The notes: a model not told the origin generated them from the letters alone. 64,000 nt of DNA from Natrinema longum (GCF_017352095.1 NZ_CP071463.1:2542001-2606000), one strand, 5' to 3'. Numbered from the stretch's first letter, positions 17,045 to 25,890 are shown. Numbers and translations are program-made.

Positions 17045-17683
17045 TCAGTCCGCGGAGACGTCTTCTTCGTCGACGTCGACCGCGGTCGCTTCCTCTTCGG
17101 CGACTTCCTCGGGGTGGGCCTCGAGGGTGGTCTTCTGGATCTCGACGCGTCGCAGCGGGTAGATCGTCTTTGCCTCGCCGTAGATGGCGGAGGAGAGACG
17201 ACCCTCGACGACGCTGTCGACGAGTTCCTCGAAGGAGCGCTCCTCGGCGGCCTCCTCGATCATCTCGACCATCTGCTCGCGGATGGCCTTCTCCTGGCTC
17301 GCGTCGGCCTTCTTGGTCGTGAACGCGACGGGCTGGATCTGGACGCGGTAATCGTCCGTCGTGAGGACGGTGACGTAGGCCTCGATCTTGGAGGCACCGC
17401 GGCGGACCAGCGAGCGCAGGTAGTCACGGGTCAGGGAGTGTTCCACGAACTCCGTGTACGCGCTGTCGCTGCCGACGTCGTTGATCTTGAAGGTGAGCTT
17501 CGTGTTGTTCTCGCTTGCGTTGTTGTTGAGTTCGCCGAGCGTCGTCTCGAGCGTTCGGCCGTAGACTTTCTCCGGTTCGTCAGCGGGGGTTTCGCCGAGT
17601 TCCTGGCGGTCGAACTGTTCGGGTGCCAGGACGGTGTACCACCGCTTTTCCTGTTTCGCACGTGAAACTGATCGTTCACTCAT
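17045..17683 (-). CDS. rps3ae: 30S ribosomal protein S3ae
   Basis: This 212-aa protein begins MSERSVSRAKQEKRWYTVLAPEQFDR. Family landmarks include GRTLETTLGELNN, KLTFKINDVGSDSAYTEFVEHSLTRDYLRSLVRRG and IYPLRRVEIQKTTLEAHPEE, ending in an acidic tail. It is a structural protein of the archaeal small subunit. It is the last gene of the rps15-recJ-like-pcc1-rps3ae operon. Its start overlaps the end of pcc1 by eight bases (ATGAGTGA), so translation is coupled. Confidence 0.97.
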   Translation of the reverse strand: MSERSVSRAKQEKRWYTVLAPEQFDRQELGETPADEPEKVYGRTLETTLGELNNNASENNTKLTFKINDVGSDSAYTEFVEHSLTRDYLRSLVRRGASKIEAYVTVLTTDDYRVQIQPVAFTTKKADASQEKAIREQMVEMIEEAAEERSFEELVDSVVEGRLSSAIYGEAKTIYPLRRVEIQKTTLEAHPEEVAEEEATAVDVDEEDVSAD

Positions 17684-17999
17684 TGTGTGTTGTGTCTGAG
17701 TCGGTATCGTGATCGGACACAGGTCCCGTGTCCGTCGGTTGGTCGCCCTGTACGGCTCGTGCCTGCGACGCGACGTCGATCGCGACTTCGAGGTTGACGA
17801 CGTAGTCGTCGACCGTCGACTGGAGACCGCTCGTCGTCTCGCGGTCGATCCGCGTAACGAGTCGACCTGTGGTGTCGTCACCTTCGGTGTCGTCCCGCTC
17901 GACGGTCGTCGTCATCTCGTCGGTGTTGTCCGGGCTGATCGCCCGCGCGACGAGCGCCGCGTCGTCGTGTGCCGTCCGAATCGTCGCTCGCCGGCTCAT
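17676..17999 (-). CDS. pcc1: KEOPS complex subunit Pcc1
   Basis: This 107-aa protein starts MSRRATIRTAHDDAALVARAISPDNTDEMTT. It has the Pcc1 pattern of a short strand, a helix, then acidic strands (TGRLVTRIDRETTSGLQSTVDDYVVNLEVAIDVASQA). Pcc1 is the dimerisation subunit of KEOPS, which makes the t6A37 modification on ANN-decoding tRNAs together with Kae1, Bud32 and Cgi121. The other KEOPS genes are not in this window. It overlaps its upstream neighbour (ATGA) and rps3ae downstream, so it is embedded in a translation operon. The tail is longer and more polar than usual. Confidence 0.9.
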   Translation of the reverse strand: MSRRATIRTAHDDAALVARAISPDNTDEMTTTVERDDTEGDDTTGRLVTRIDRETTSGLQSTVDDYVVNLEVAIDVASQARAVQGDQPTDTGPVSDHDTDSDTTHNE

Positions 18000-19276
18000 A
18001 GTCGCTCCCTCACGGTTGCGATGATCGTCGATTCGTCCACGTCGAGGTTGTCGAGGTCGTATCGAAGGTAGCCACGTCGGTGGCCGATGTCGTATTCGAC
18101 GCCGGCGGTGGCCTCGAGATCGTCGTCTCCGTCCGTCGTCGACTCCGTCGCCGCGAGTTCGCGGGCGACGCCCTCGAGGGTCGCGCCGAGGGGGGTCGCC
18201 TCGCGCGTCGCGATCGCCGCCTCGCCCCGGCCGCCGTCGGACCCCGTCCGATCGCTCGAGGGATCGTCTCCCTCGCTGACCACGAGGACGGTCGGTTCCG
18301 GCGACCGGGAGGCCGCCACAACCTGCGCGACCGCTTCGACGGGGCCGTCGTCGATGCCGACGACGAACAGCCCGTCGTAGCGGCCGGTCGACGCGCCCGC
18401 GAGCGCATCGTGAGCGCGGCGTCCGTACTCGCGCCAGACTTCGAGGGCGAGTTCGTGGACGTCGTGTCCCATCGCGAGGGCCGTTCCGGTGCCGGGTTGG
18501 GTCCGTGCCAGCGCCTCGAGTACGTCGGCGAAGCCGCCGACGGTCGCGAAGGCGTGCTCGGGCGTCGCGTACGGCCGTAGCGCCCGCCCGATCGTCTCCG
18601 CGGCGGCGTCGGTCGCCTCGTCGGCACCGACGGCGTCGAGGGCGACCAGCGAGCCGATCGCGCGATGGGCGTCCGCGTCGAGCGCGTCCGGATCGCCGTC
18701 GACGACGTCCGAAAGCGCCTCGCGCGTCGCGTCGAGGTCGCCCGACCACGGCGCGCACAGACGCGTCGAGTGGGCGACGCCGTCGACCGGATCGGCGGTC
18801 GGTACCGCGACGCCCGGTCGTCGCTCGAGGAGTCCACGTTCGCGGGCGGTCTCGAGGAGCCACTCGCTCTCGCCCGCACCGGGTTCGCTCCCGCCGGCGA
18901 CGACGCCGGCGAGTGCGAGCACCGGATCCGGGGTCGAACCGAGTTCGCGGACGAGGTCGACGGCCTCGAGGGTCGCGGGGCGATCCGTCGCCGCGAGCTG
19001 GAGTCGGTCGTCCTCGGCGGTGGTCGCGTCGGCGGTCCCGACGACGACCGTCACCTCGTCCTGACTGGTCGGTTCGCGAACGCGTTCGGTTCGCTCCGCG
19101 ACCGTCCGACCGACCGTCACCTGGAACGGCGTCTCGCTGGCCGCGAGGGCGCTCGCGAGGAGCCCGCTCGCTGCGAGCCCGTCGCCGTCCGCGCGGGCGA
19201 CCACGCGGACGAAGCCGGCGCTCTCGAGTGCGCTCGTGGCGGCTGCCGGCTCGACGACTCGACCCTCGGTGGACAT
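17996..19276 (-). CDS. RecJ/Cdc45-like DHH-family protein with degenerate active site
   Basis: This 426-aa protein lies between S15 and Pcc1, where archaea keep a RecJ-like gene. Motif I survives only as ARADGDGLAASGLL (about 27-40): the two Asp remain but the usual His is missing. No DHH triplet is present where motif III is expected; VVVGTADATTAEDD stands near that position. A DHHA1-like C-terminal half has GRYDGLFVVGIDDGPVEAVAQVVAASR. The family includes RecJ exonucleases and their Cdc45-type derivatives that act in the CMG replicative helicase. The missing ligands suggest a structural rather than a nuclease role; this is an inference. Confidence 0.8.
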   Translation of the reverse strand: MSTEGRVVEPAAATSALESAGFVRVVARADGDGLAASGLLASALAASETPFQVTVGRTVAERTERVREPTSQDEVTVVVGTADATTAEDDRLQLAATDRPATLEAVDLVRELGSTPDPVLALAGVVAGGSEPGAGESEWLLETARERGLLERRPGVAVPTADPVDGVAHSTRLCAPWSGDLDATREALSDVVDGDPDALDADAHRAIGSLVALDAVGADEATDAAAETIGRALRPYATPEHAFATVGGFADVLEALARTQPGTGTALAMGHDVHELALEVWREYGRRAHDALAGASTGRYDGLFVVGIDDGPVEAVAQVVAASRSPEPTVLVVSEGDDPSSDRTGSDGGRGEAAIATREATPLGATLEGVARELAATESTTDGDDDLEATAGVEYDIGHRRGYLRYDLDNLDVDESTIIATVRERL

Positions 19277-19282
19277 ACGACG

Positions 19283-19756
19283 TTAGTCGGCGTCTTCGAC
19301 GAGTTCTTTCGCGAGCTCGGGGGTGTACGTGAAGTCCGGCTCGATCTCGTCGCCGCGGTAGTACTTGACCAGACGGCGGACCTTCGCTTCGGTGTTTTGC
19401 AGGGCGCGCTTGTTCTGGTGGTCCTGCTGGTTCTGCTGAACGTGCTCGCGCAGGCGCACGGCACGCTCCATCAGGTTCCAGAGATCTTCGGGGATGTCGG
19501 CTCGCGCGTCGTTCTCCTCGAGGATCTCGGTGATCTTCTTGCCGGTCGCCAGCTTGACGTCGGGAACGGGCGTGCCGGTGACGCCTTCGTCACGCAGCTT
19601 CATCCCGATCTGGCTGGGATCGTGGCCCTGCTCGGCTAGTTCGACGACCCGGTCTTCGATGTCTTCGGGGTCGACGTCGCTCCACTCCGGTGGTTCGTCT
19701 GCCGACGGCTTGTCCGAACCGGACGAGCCGCGACGGCGGGTGTGCATTCGTGCCAT
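19283..19756 (-). CDS. rps15: 30S ribosomal protein S15
   Basis: The ATG at 19756 (MARMHTRRRGSSGSDKP) gives 157 residues. Archaeal S15/S13e landmarks are EDRVVELAEQGHDPSQIGMKLRDEGVTGTPVPDVK in the N-terminal extension and ENDARADIPEDLWNLMERAVRLREHVQQNQQDHQNKRALQNTEAKVRRLVKYYRG in the rRNA-binding core. It binds 16S rRNA early in small-subunit assembly. It is the first gene of the four-gene minus-strand operon, with six bases to the RecJ-like gene. Confidence 0.97.
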   Translation of the reverse strand: MARMHTRRRGSSGSDKPSADEPPEWSDVDPEDIEDRVVELAEQGHDPSQIGMKLRDEGVTGTPVPDVKLATGKKITEILEENDARADIPEDLWNLMERAVRLREHVQQNQQDHQNKRALQNTEAKVRRLVKYYRGDEIEPDFTYTPELAKELVEDAD

Positions 19757-19949
19757 TGTTGAGGATAGGAATCGCACTGACCGCGCGTGAACACACTGTC
19801 GAACGACAGTATTTGGCTCTCGCCGTGCACTTCCGCAATCCCAAGCCATCCGAAACGTGGACGGCACAGTCGGATTTGCGGCCGTGCGCTTCCCACTCTC
19901 GCTTCCGCCGTCGAGGACTAAAGCGTTTCTACATCGGGGCCGCTCTCGG

Positions 19950-20035
19950 CTATAGTAGCCACTGAAACGATTTACACACTGGCCACAACGCCATCATGCG
20001 GTCAGGTGTGCATTGACTTTCAGTGGCTACTATAG
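19950..20035. mobile_element. 86-bp MITE-like element with perfect 18-bp terminal inverted repeats
   Basis: The element starts CTATAGTAGCCACTGAAA (19950-19967) and ends with the exact reverse complement (20018-20035). Only 50 bp lie between the ends, so it encodes nothing. The inner part also resembles the element at 32233-32302, with shared CCACTGAAA and CACCTGA-CGCA blocks. It is probably mobilised by an IS whose transposase is elsewhere. It lies 9 bases downstream of the pilC stop codon. Confidence 0.85.
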
Positions 20036-20044
20036 AGGGGCCGC

Positions 20045-22123
20045 TCACACGAGGATCGCGAAGAGAATCACGGAGAGGGCGATCATGGCGGCGGCGTGTT
20101 TCGCCCCGGCTCTGATATCGCCGGTACTCAACTGGCCGGCGATCAACCCCGAGAGCGCTCCCTGAACGAGCGTCGCGTGATAGAACAGCGTGGCGTAGGC
20201 GTCGGCATCGGCGTCGGAGAATCCGCCCAGCCCGTCGAGACTCGAGTCGGCTCCGACGTCGACCGTTTCCGTCGGGAGGTTCGGGAGGAGGTAGCCGGCC
20301 AGCACTGCGATGATAAAGAGGAAGACCAGAAACGAGACGTAGACGACGACCATGTACTCGAGCATCGCTTGCCTGCGTTCGCGCTTGAGCCGGCGATCCG
20401 CCGCCGCCCCGCGTGCGGCGATCCGAAGCGTCGTCGCGAGGTTCCCGCTGGCGTTCATCGACTCGGTCAACAGCGTGACGACGCGGGCGATCGATCGCGT
20501 TCCCACGCGGGCTTCGAACCTGTGGAGCGCCGTCTGGAGGTCTGCACCCCACTCGACGTCGTTCCAGACCCGGTCGAGTTCTGCGCTGAGCGGTCCCAGG
20601 TCGGAGTCACGGACCCGATCGATCGCCGAGACGATCGACAGACCGGCCTCGTTGACGCTGGCGAGGCGATCGAGCAGGTCCGGGACCGCAGCCTCGATTC
20701 GCTCGAGGCGGCGGCGGTGGAGTTCGTACGCGATCGCAAAGACCGTCACGACCCCGAACGCCCCGACGGCGATGGTGTCGTCGACTGCGGCCACGTCGAA
20801 CCCGTCCTCGAGCGCCGCGGGGAGTCGGCTGAATACGACTGCGAGTGCGATCGGGACGGTAATCGCGAGGGTGAGCGACGGCTGCTCGATCAGTGTCCGG
20901 ATCGGGTGACCGAACCGCTCGCGAACGCCCTGCAATCGGCGATAGTATCGAACCCGTTCGACGTTGGGGTGGGGGCGCGGGCCCGGCCCCGTTCCGCTCC
21001 CGACGACCGCCGCCGATCGACCCCCCTCGACCGACAGTGGGTCGATACCGTCGGGGTCCCCGTCGACCCCGCTGCTGGGATCGAGTTTGTCGGTGACCAT
21101 GCTCAGATAGACGATACAGCCGAGGTTGGCGAGCGGCAAGAGGACGTAGACGACGAGCTGTAACTGTCCGATCGTGTCGCTCCCGGTGATGCCGATGACG
21201 ACGAGGACGGTGATCAAGAAGAGCGGTCCCGCGACCAGCACCGTGACGTAGGCTTCCGCAAGCGTCGCGAGCAGATCGAGGATCCCTTCCTGCTGTGATT
21301 CGACCTCCTCGCGGTAGTCCAGGTACTGGCGCTCGAGGAAGCCGCCGAGTCCCTGGCCGCTCTGTAAGACGCTGACGAGGTTCTCGGTAAACTCGCCGAA
21401 CTGCGGGCTCGGCGAGCGCCGGCCCATCGTCTGGAGGGCGGTGATGACGTCGGTTCCGAAGGTGTCCATGCTCCGAACGGCGACCGAAAACTCCGTGGCG
21501 GCCTCGCCGTAGGTATCCTCCTGTGTGGCGATGATTCGGATGATCTCCGGGAACGCCATGCCGCTTTTCGAGAGCGCGTACATGAACGCGACCGTCGCGG
21601 GCAATCCCGCCTCGATCCGGCGAGCGCGGGCGTCGGCGACGTAGCCCGGATACCACCACCGGAACCAGTAGGTCCCACCGCCGGCGATCGCACCGAGTGT
21701 CAGCGAGGACCCAAACAACAGGACGGCCAGTTCGGCCGGCGGCAGCGTCGGCACGCCCCCGAGCGTCGCCAGGAACTCCAGGGGAGTCGGCAGCGCCGTC
21801 CGCAAGGTTTCGGGGTCGATCGAGAGGAGTTCGAGGAGACCCCAGATGGCGTAGAGCCCGACGATCGAGCCGACGATCACGGCGATCGCGGCGTACAAAA
21901 GCGTCGTCGCCCCGTATCGGCGGACGGTCGTCGGGGCGTGTGTGGCCCGTAACGCAGCTCGTCTGCCCGACCGATTGCCAACCACGACGTCGACGTACTC
22001 GCCGAAGAGTCGGATCCCGATCCGACACAGGAGCCGGTCGACGCGATCGGAGTACCTGGCGACGGCGAGGGGAACACACAGCAGTGCGGCGACTACCAGC
22101 GGGGCAACGGTCACGGGGCGCAT
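20045..22123 (-). CDS. pilC: Type IV pilus assembly membrane protein PilC (TadC/ArlJ family)
   Basis: This 692-aa protein has two copies of the type II secretion F domain. The first, around 165-310, has RRIEAGLPATVAFMYALSKSGMAFPEIIRIIATQEDTYGEAATEFSV. The second, around 470-590, has RIEAAVPDLLDRLASVNEAGLSIVSAIDRVRDSDLGPLSAELDRVWND. Hydrophobic helices flank each copy (start, about 85, 130, 290-350, 400-440 and the C terminus). It is the platform that converts ATPase motion into pilin polymerisation. It overlaps pilB by one base (TAATG). No pilin genes are adjacent, so which pilus it builds is open. Confidence 0.93.
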   Translation of the reverse strand: MRPVTVAPLVVAALLCVPLAVARYSDRVDRLLCRIGIRLFGEYVDVVVGNRSGRRAALRATHAPTTVRRYGATTLLYAAIAVIVGSIVGLYAIWGLLELLSIDPETLRTALPTPLEFLATLGGVPTLPPAELAVLLFGSSLTLGAIAGGGTYWFRWWYPGYVADARARRIEAGLPATVAFMYALSKSGMAFPEIIRIIATQEDTYGEAATEFSVAVRSMDTFGTDVITALQTMGRRSPSPQFGEFTENLVSVLQSGQGLGGFLERQYLDYREEVESQQEGILDLLATLAEAYVTVLVAGPLFLITVLVVIGITGSDTIGQLQLVVYVLLPLANLGCIVYLSMVTDKLDPSSGVDGDPDGIDPLSVEGGRSAAVVGSGTGPGPRPHPNVERVRYYRRLQGVRERFGHPIRTLIEQPSLTLAITVPIALAVVFSRLPAALEDGFDVAAVDDTIAVGAFGVVTVFAIAYELHRRRLERIEAAVPDLLDRLASVNEAGLSIVSAIDRVRDSDLGPLSAELDRVWNDVEWGADLQTALHRFEARVGTRSIARVVTLLTESMNASGNLATTLRIAARGAAADRRLKRERRQAMLEYMVVVYVSFLVFLFIIAVLAGYLLPNLPTETVDVGADSSLDGLGGFSDADADAYATLFYHATLVQGALSGLIAGQLSTGDIRAGAKHAAAMIALSVILFAILV

Positions 22124-23952
22124 TAGTCTCGGGGTGTGGTCTCGTCAGTTCGGGAATCGGTCGTGGCTCCGAACTCGTTCTCGCTGGTCACTCCCGTCCG
22201 GGTGGCGAGCGTCTCGTCGGTACGAGTGGCGTCCGCATCGGCGTCCTCGATGGTCTCGAGGATGCGATCCGGATCGCTGTAGTACTCGTTGACCAGGGCG
22301 GTAAAGCGCTGGTAGTCGGAGACGCCGTTTGCCTGGAGGTACTCGAGGAACCGTTCGCGGTTCCCGAGTTCGGTCAGCAGTTCCTTCTGGCTCCAGCCTC
22401 GTTCGTCGCGGATCTCCGAGAGGACGGTACTGCCGGTACTTCGGAAGGTGTCGGTGTCGCTCTCCCAGGTGAAGGCCGTCGAGTAGTCGAGTTCGCCGGT
22501 TCGCTGGTCGATCCCCTCGATTTCGGCGAGGACCTTGTTCCGGCGGACGCGCTGGTCGCCCGAGCGGGTCAGCGTCTGGACCGAGAGGATATCGAGGCTC
22601 CGGACCATCGATCGGGGGACGTTGATCGGCTCGTTCTCCAGGCGATTGATGGCCGTCTGCACCGAATCGGCGTGCATCGTCGAGTAGGTGGTGTGGCCGG
22701 TGTTCATCGCCTGAAAGAGCGTCATCGCTTCCTCGCCGCGGACCTCGCCGACCACGATGTACTCGGGACGGTGGCGCAAGGCCGAGCGCAACAGGTCGTA
22801 CATCGTCACGTCCGTGCCCTCGTGGCGGCGCTCGCGCGTGAGCGAGGAGAGCCAGTTGTCGTGGGAGAGCTGGAGTTCGCGGGTGTCCTCGATGGTCACC
22901 ACCTTCGACCGCGGCGGGATGAACATCGAGACGGCGTTCATGCTCGTCGTCTTCCCCGACGCGGTCCCGCCCGCGAAGATCAGGCTCTTGTTGTGTTCGA
23001 TAGCGAGCCAGAGGTAGGCCAGTTGCTCGACGTCGAACGTGCCGTACTCGAGGAGGTCGATCGGCGTGAACGGGTCGTCGGCGTACTTCCGGATCGTGAA
23101 CGCGGAGCCACGCGGCGTCACCTCCTCACCGAGAGCCAGTTCGGCCCGCGATCCGTCGGGGAGGGTCGTCTCGACCATCGGGTCGCCGATCGAGATGTGC
23201 CGGCCGGAGTGTTGGGCGAGCCGGACGACGAACCGGTCGAGAGCCGCTTTTTCGAAGGAGACCGTCGTCTCGATGTCGGTGTACTCGTCGTGATAGACGA
23301 ACAGCGGCAGGTCGTAGCCGTCACAGGAGATGTCTTCGACGTGTGGATCGTGCATGATCGGACCGAGCGGTCCGTACCCCCGGAAATCCCGGTAGATGTA
23401 GTAAAACAGCCGGTAGAACGTCGCCGTCTCGATCTCGGCACCGTAACGCTCGAGGGAGTCGCGGATCGTCTCCTGCAACAGCCCTTCGATGTCGTCGCCG
23501 TCCTGTTCGCGGTACAACAGGGGATCGCGGATGTCGTCGAACAGCGTCTCGAGCAGGACCGCTTCCTCCTCCCGGAGCGTGGGCTCGACGGCACGATACC
23601 GGTGTTCGTTCGCCTCGTGATCGTAGCCGATCGAGACGGCCGCAAACGGCGCGTCGACCCAGTAGCGGTCGACCTCCTCGAGGCCGTCCGAACCGTCGAC
23701 CGTGACCAGCGGTCCGTGGGCGTTCGGATCGTAGTCGGGGACATCGAGACTCGATCCGCGGAGCGTTTCGACGAGCCGGCGGATCGTCCGACGAGCGTTA
23801 CCGATCGTCGACGATCCCTCGCCGTCCCCGGCGGCTGGCTCCGACTCGCCAGCAGCCGCCCCTGTCCCCTCGTCTCGAGGCCGAGTGGCCGCCTCGCTCT
23901 CAGCGGGCGACGTATCGTTTCCGACCGAGTCGGTGTGTGCTGGTTGGTCCAT
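22123..23952 (-). CDS. pilB: Type IV pilus assembly ATPase PilB (type II/IV secretion ATPase)
   Basis: The ATG at 23952 gives 609 residues; the frame reads further upstream only with rarer start codons. An acidic low-complexity N terminus (1-50) precedes the N-terminal domain. The ATPase core has Walker A GGTASGKTT (about 324-332), an Asp box with VTIEDTRELQL, and the Walker B/His region RHRPEYIVVGEVRGEEAMTLFQAMNTGHTTYSTMHADS. The hexamer powers assembly of haloarchaeal adhesion pili with PilC. The gene is first in a pilB-pilC pair facing away from the gene at 24141. Confidence 0.95.
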   Translation of the reverse strand: MDQPAHTDSVGNDTSPAESEAATRPRDEGTGAAAGESEPAAGDGEGSSTIGNARRTIRRLVETLRGSSLDVPDYDPNAHGPLVTVDGSDGLEEVDRYWVDAPFAAVSIGYDHEANEHRYRAVEPTLREEEAVLLETLFDDIRDPLLYREQDGDDIEGLLQETIRDSLERYGAEIETATFYRLFYYIYRDFRGYGPLGPIMHDPHVEDISCDGYDLPLFVYHDEYTDIETTVSFEKAALDRFVVRLAQHSGRHISIGDPMVETTLPDGSRAELALGEEVTPRGSAFTIRKYADDPFTPIDLLEYGTFDVEQLAYLWLAIEHNKSLIFAGGTASGKTTSMNAVSMFIPPRSKVVTIEDTRELQLSHDNWLSSLTRERRHEGTDVTMYDLLRSALRHRPEYIVVGEVRGEEAMTLFQAMNTGHTTYSTMHADSVQTAINRLENEPINVPRSMVRSLDILSVQTLTRSGDQRVRRNKVLAEIEGIDQRTGELDYSTAFTWESDTDTFRSTGSTVLSEIRDERGWSQKELLTELGNRERFLEYLQANGVSDYQRFTALVNEYYSDPDRILETIEDADADATRTDETLATRTGVTSENEFGATTDSRTDETTPRD

Positions 23953-24140
23953 TGACGCGGAGTTTCCTGACACGTCGGGACGCAACCGACATAAATGAGA
24001 CGGCTAACTACCCGTTCGATCGGCACCCGATCGTGCGTCTCTCCGGTGGGTCGTTCTCAGGCTCTCCGATGGCTCGGCCGCGTCGCGTCCGTTTCGTGCG
24101 TTACGTTCATACCGCCGGAGTCCGAAGGAACGGGTAGGGA

Positions 24141-24608
24141 ATGAGGCGCGAGCACTTCACGTTAGACGTTACCAATATCGACTGGGTCGAAACCGGCGGC
24201 CAACCGGAAAAGCCCGCGGTATCGATCGATTTTACCGGCCCGGCGACGCTGCTCCGCGAGCGCCTTACTGGTCCCGACGGAACCGTTCTCGAGGCGAGCG
24301 AAACGGACACGGCCCTTCGCCTGCAGGGACCGCTCGGGGACGACACCACGGGGGTAGTGAGCGTCACCAACCGCGTCACCGGCGAGTTCATCCTCGAACT
24401 CAACGAGGACGCCGCCGACGTCCTCCAGTTCATTCGTGCGGCACGGGGGTACGGTGAGGATGCCGCCGACGAGGGTCGCTACGAGGTCGAGATCACGCTC
24501 GATGGCGACCCGTTCGTTAGCTACGACAAACGAACGTTTCTCGTCTACGACGAAGAGGGCAGTTTGCTCCGCCAGCACAGCCTGATTCCAAGCGGCGTCG
24601 AACTGTAG
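24141..24608 (+). CDS. DUF5793-type conserved haloarchaeal protein
   Basis: This 155-aa acidic protein begins MRREHFTLDVTNIDWVETGGQPEKPAVSIDFTGPATLLRERLTGPDG. It is mainly beta-stranded throughout, with EGRYEVEITLDGDPFVSYDKRTFLVYDEEGSLLRQHSLIPSGVEL at the end. The opening matches a family I recall as DUF5793, which is restricted to haloarchaea. No catalytic site or membrane segment is seen. It is divergent from pilB with a gap of about 190 bp; a link to pili is not shown. Confidence 0.75.
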   Translation: MRREHFTLDVTNIDWVETGGQPEKPAVSIDFTGPATLLRERLTGPDGTVLEASETDTALRLQGPLGDDTTGVVSVTNRVTGEFILELNEDAADVLQFIRAARGYGEDAADEGRYEVEITLDGDPFVSYDKRTFLVYDEEGSLLRQHSLIPSGVEL

Positions 24609-24667
24609 CGGCCCCTGGGCTCCGTTTCGGTCCCACCCGTCGGGACTGGACCGGCAATTATAAGTGT

Positions 24668-24683
24668 TTTAGGCTCGCCTAAA
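24668..24683. promoter_or_regulatory. DtxR/Idr-type iron-regulator operator
   Basis: The 16-bp palindrome TTTAGGCTCGCCTAAA has perfect 7-bp arms and lies 35-50 bases upstream of the ABC ATPase start. It overlaps the region where the promoter should be. The arms fit the TTAGG...CCTAA type of site used by DtxR-family metal regulators, including haloarchaeal Idr/SirR proteins. That predicts repression of the downstream gene when iron is sufficient. Confidence 0.65.
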
Positions 24684-24717
24684 TGGATAACGCGCCGGCA
24701 GACGGCGGAGTCGATCT

Positions 24718-25890
24718 ATGGCGAACGGACAACTGCTCACAACGGCGGCCGAGGATGGAGATCGGGACCTGACGACCGAGGAGACGGTTCTCGAACTCGA
24801 CGGCATCGCGAAACGATTCGGTAGCGAGGACGTCATCGGAAACCTCTCACTGTCCGTCCGTGACGGCGAAATCCTGACGCTGCTTGGCCCATCCGGCTGT
24901 GGCAAGACCACGACGCTCCGGCTGATCGCCGGCCTCGAGAAACCCAACGCCGGCCAGGTCCGACTCCAGAACGAACCCGTCGCGGGCGACGGTCGCTTCG
25001 TCCCGCCGGAGGAACGCGGCGTCGGCGTCGTCTTCCAGGACTTCGCGCTCTTTCCGCACCTGACCGCCCGCGAGAACGTCGCGTTCGGCCTCCAGGACTG
25101 GGCGGACGCCGATCGAGAGTCCCGCGTCGACGACCTCCTCGAGCTCGTCGGGCTCGCAGACCACGGCGAAGATTACCCCGACGAGCTATCGGGCGGCCAG
25201 CAACAGCGGATCGCGCTCGCGCGCTCGCTGGCACCCGAGCCCGAGATGCTGTTGCTCGACGAGCCGTTCTCGAATCTGGACGTCGATCTGCGAGTCGAGA
25301 TGCGCGAGGAGGTCCGCCGGATCATCAAGGAGACCGGCGTCACCGCCGTCTCCGTCACGCACGATCAGGAGGAGGCCCTCTCGATCTCCGATCGAGTGGC
25401 CGTGATGAACGACGGCGACATCGAACAGATCGATACCCCACAGCAGGTCTTCCAGCAGCCCGAATCGCGGTTCGTCGCCGGCTTCCTCGGTCACGCGAGT
25501 TTCCTCTCGGGCGACGTCCACGGCGATCACGTCGACACCGCACTCGGCCGTGTCCTCCGTGACGACGTCAACGGACTTGCACACCACTACGACGGCACCG
25601 CCGTCGACCTGCTCGTGCGCCCCGACGACGTGACGGCCTCTCCCGCAGAGGGATCGGAGGCCGACGGTCGCGTCGTCTACCGGCGCTATCTCGGTCCGAC
25701 CGTCCTCTATCGCGTCGAACTCGACGGCGGGCAAACCATCGAGTGCATGCACAACCACTCCGATCGAATCGACCTGGACGAGCGCGTCGACGTTCGCGTC
25801 ACCGCAGACCACGAACTCGCCTGGTTCCCCGCCGACCACCGCGAGGAACGCGATGCGGACGCCGACGCGGTTTCCGCCGGCGCTGACTGA
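24718..25890 (+). CDS. ABC transporter ATP-binding protein (Fe3+/spermidine/thiamine type)
   Basis: This 390-aa ATPase has Walker A GPSGCGKTT (57-65), a Q-loop VVFQDFALFPHLTARENV, signature LSGGQQQRIALARSLAPEPEMLLLDEPFSNLD (about 157-187) and an H-loop VSVTHDQEEALSISD. A TOBE-like C-terminal domain follows (about 290-370). The architecture is that of FbpC/PotA/CysA importer ATPases. The iron-type palindrome upstream points to Fe(III) uptake. No permease or binding protein gene is adjacent, so this is an orphan subunit that must work with components elsewhere. Confidence 0.9.
   Translation: MANGQLLTTAAEDGDRDLTTEETVLELDGIAKRFGSEDVIGNLSLSVRDGEILTLLGPSGCGKTTTLRLIAGLEKPNAGQVRLQNEPVAGDGRFVPPEERGVGVVFQDFALFPHLTARENVAFGLQDWADADRESRVDDLLELVGLADHGEDYPDELSGGQQQRIALARSLAPEPEMLLLDEPFSNLDVDLRVEMREEVRRIIKETGVTAVSVTHDQEEALSISDRVAVMNDGDIEQIDTPQQVFQQPESRFVAGFLGHASFLSGDVHGDHVDTALGRVLRDDVNGLAHHYDGTAVDLLVRPDDVTASPAEGSEADGRVVYRRYLGPTVLYRVELDGGQTIECMHNHSDRIDLDERVDVRVTADHELAWFPADHREERDADADAVSAGAD

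Noticed and set aside
17676-18863. 395-aa frame containing Pcc1 as its end
   Set aside because: The first 288 residues are a shifted read of the RecJ-like gene (Arg-rich, no motif). The real Pcc1 start is the ATG at 17999 in an ATGA overlap.
21697-23955. 752-aa plus-strand open frame
   Set aside because: It is the antisense of pilB and pilC, which have complete motifs. The long open frame arises from high GC and acidic codons on the other strand, and its sequence is low-complexity R/V/D-rich without domains.
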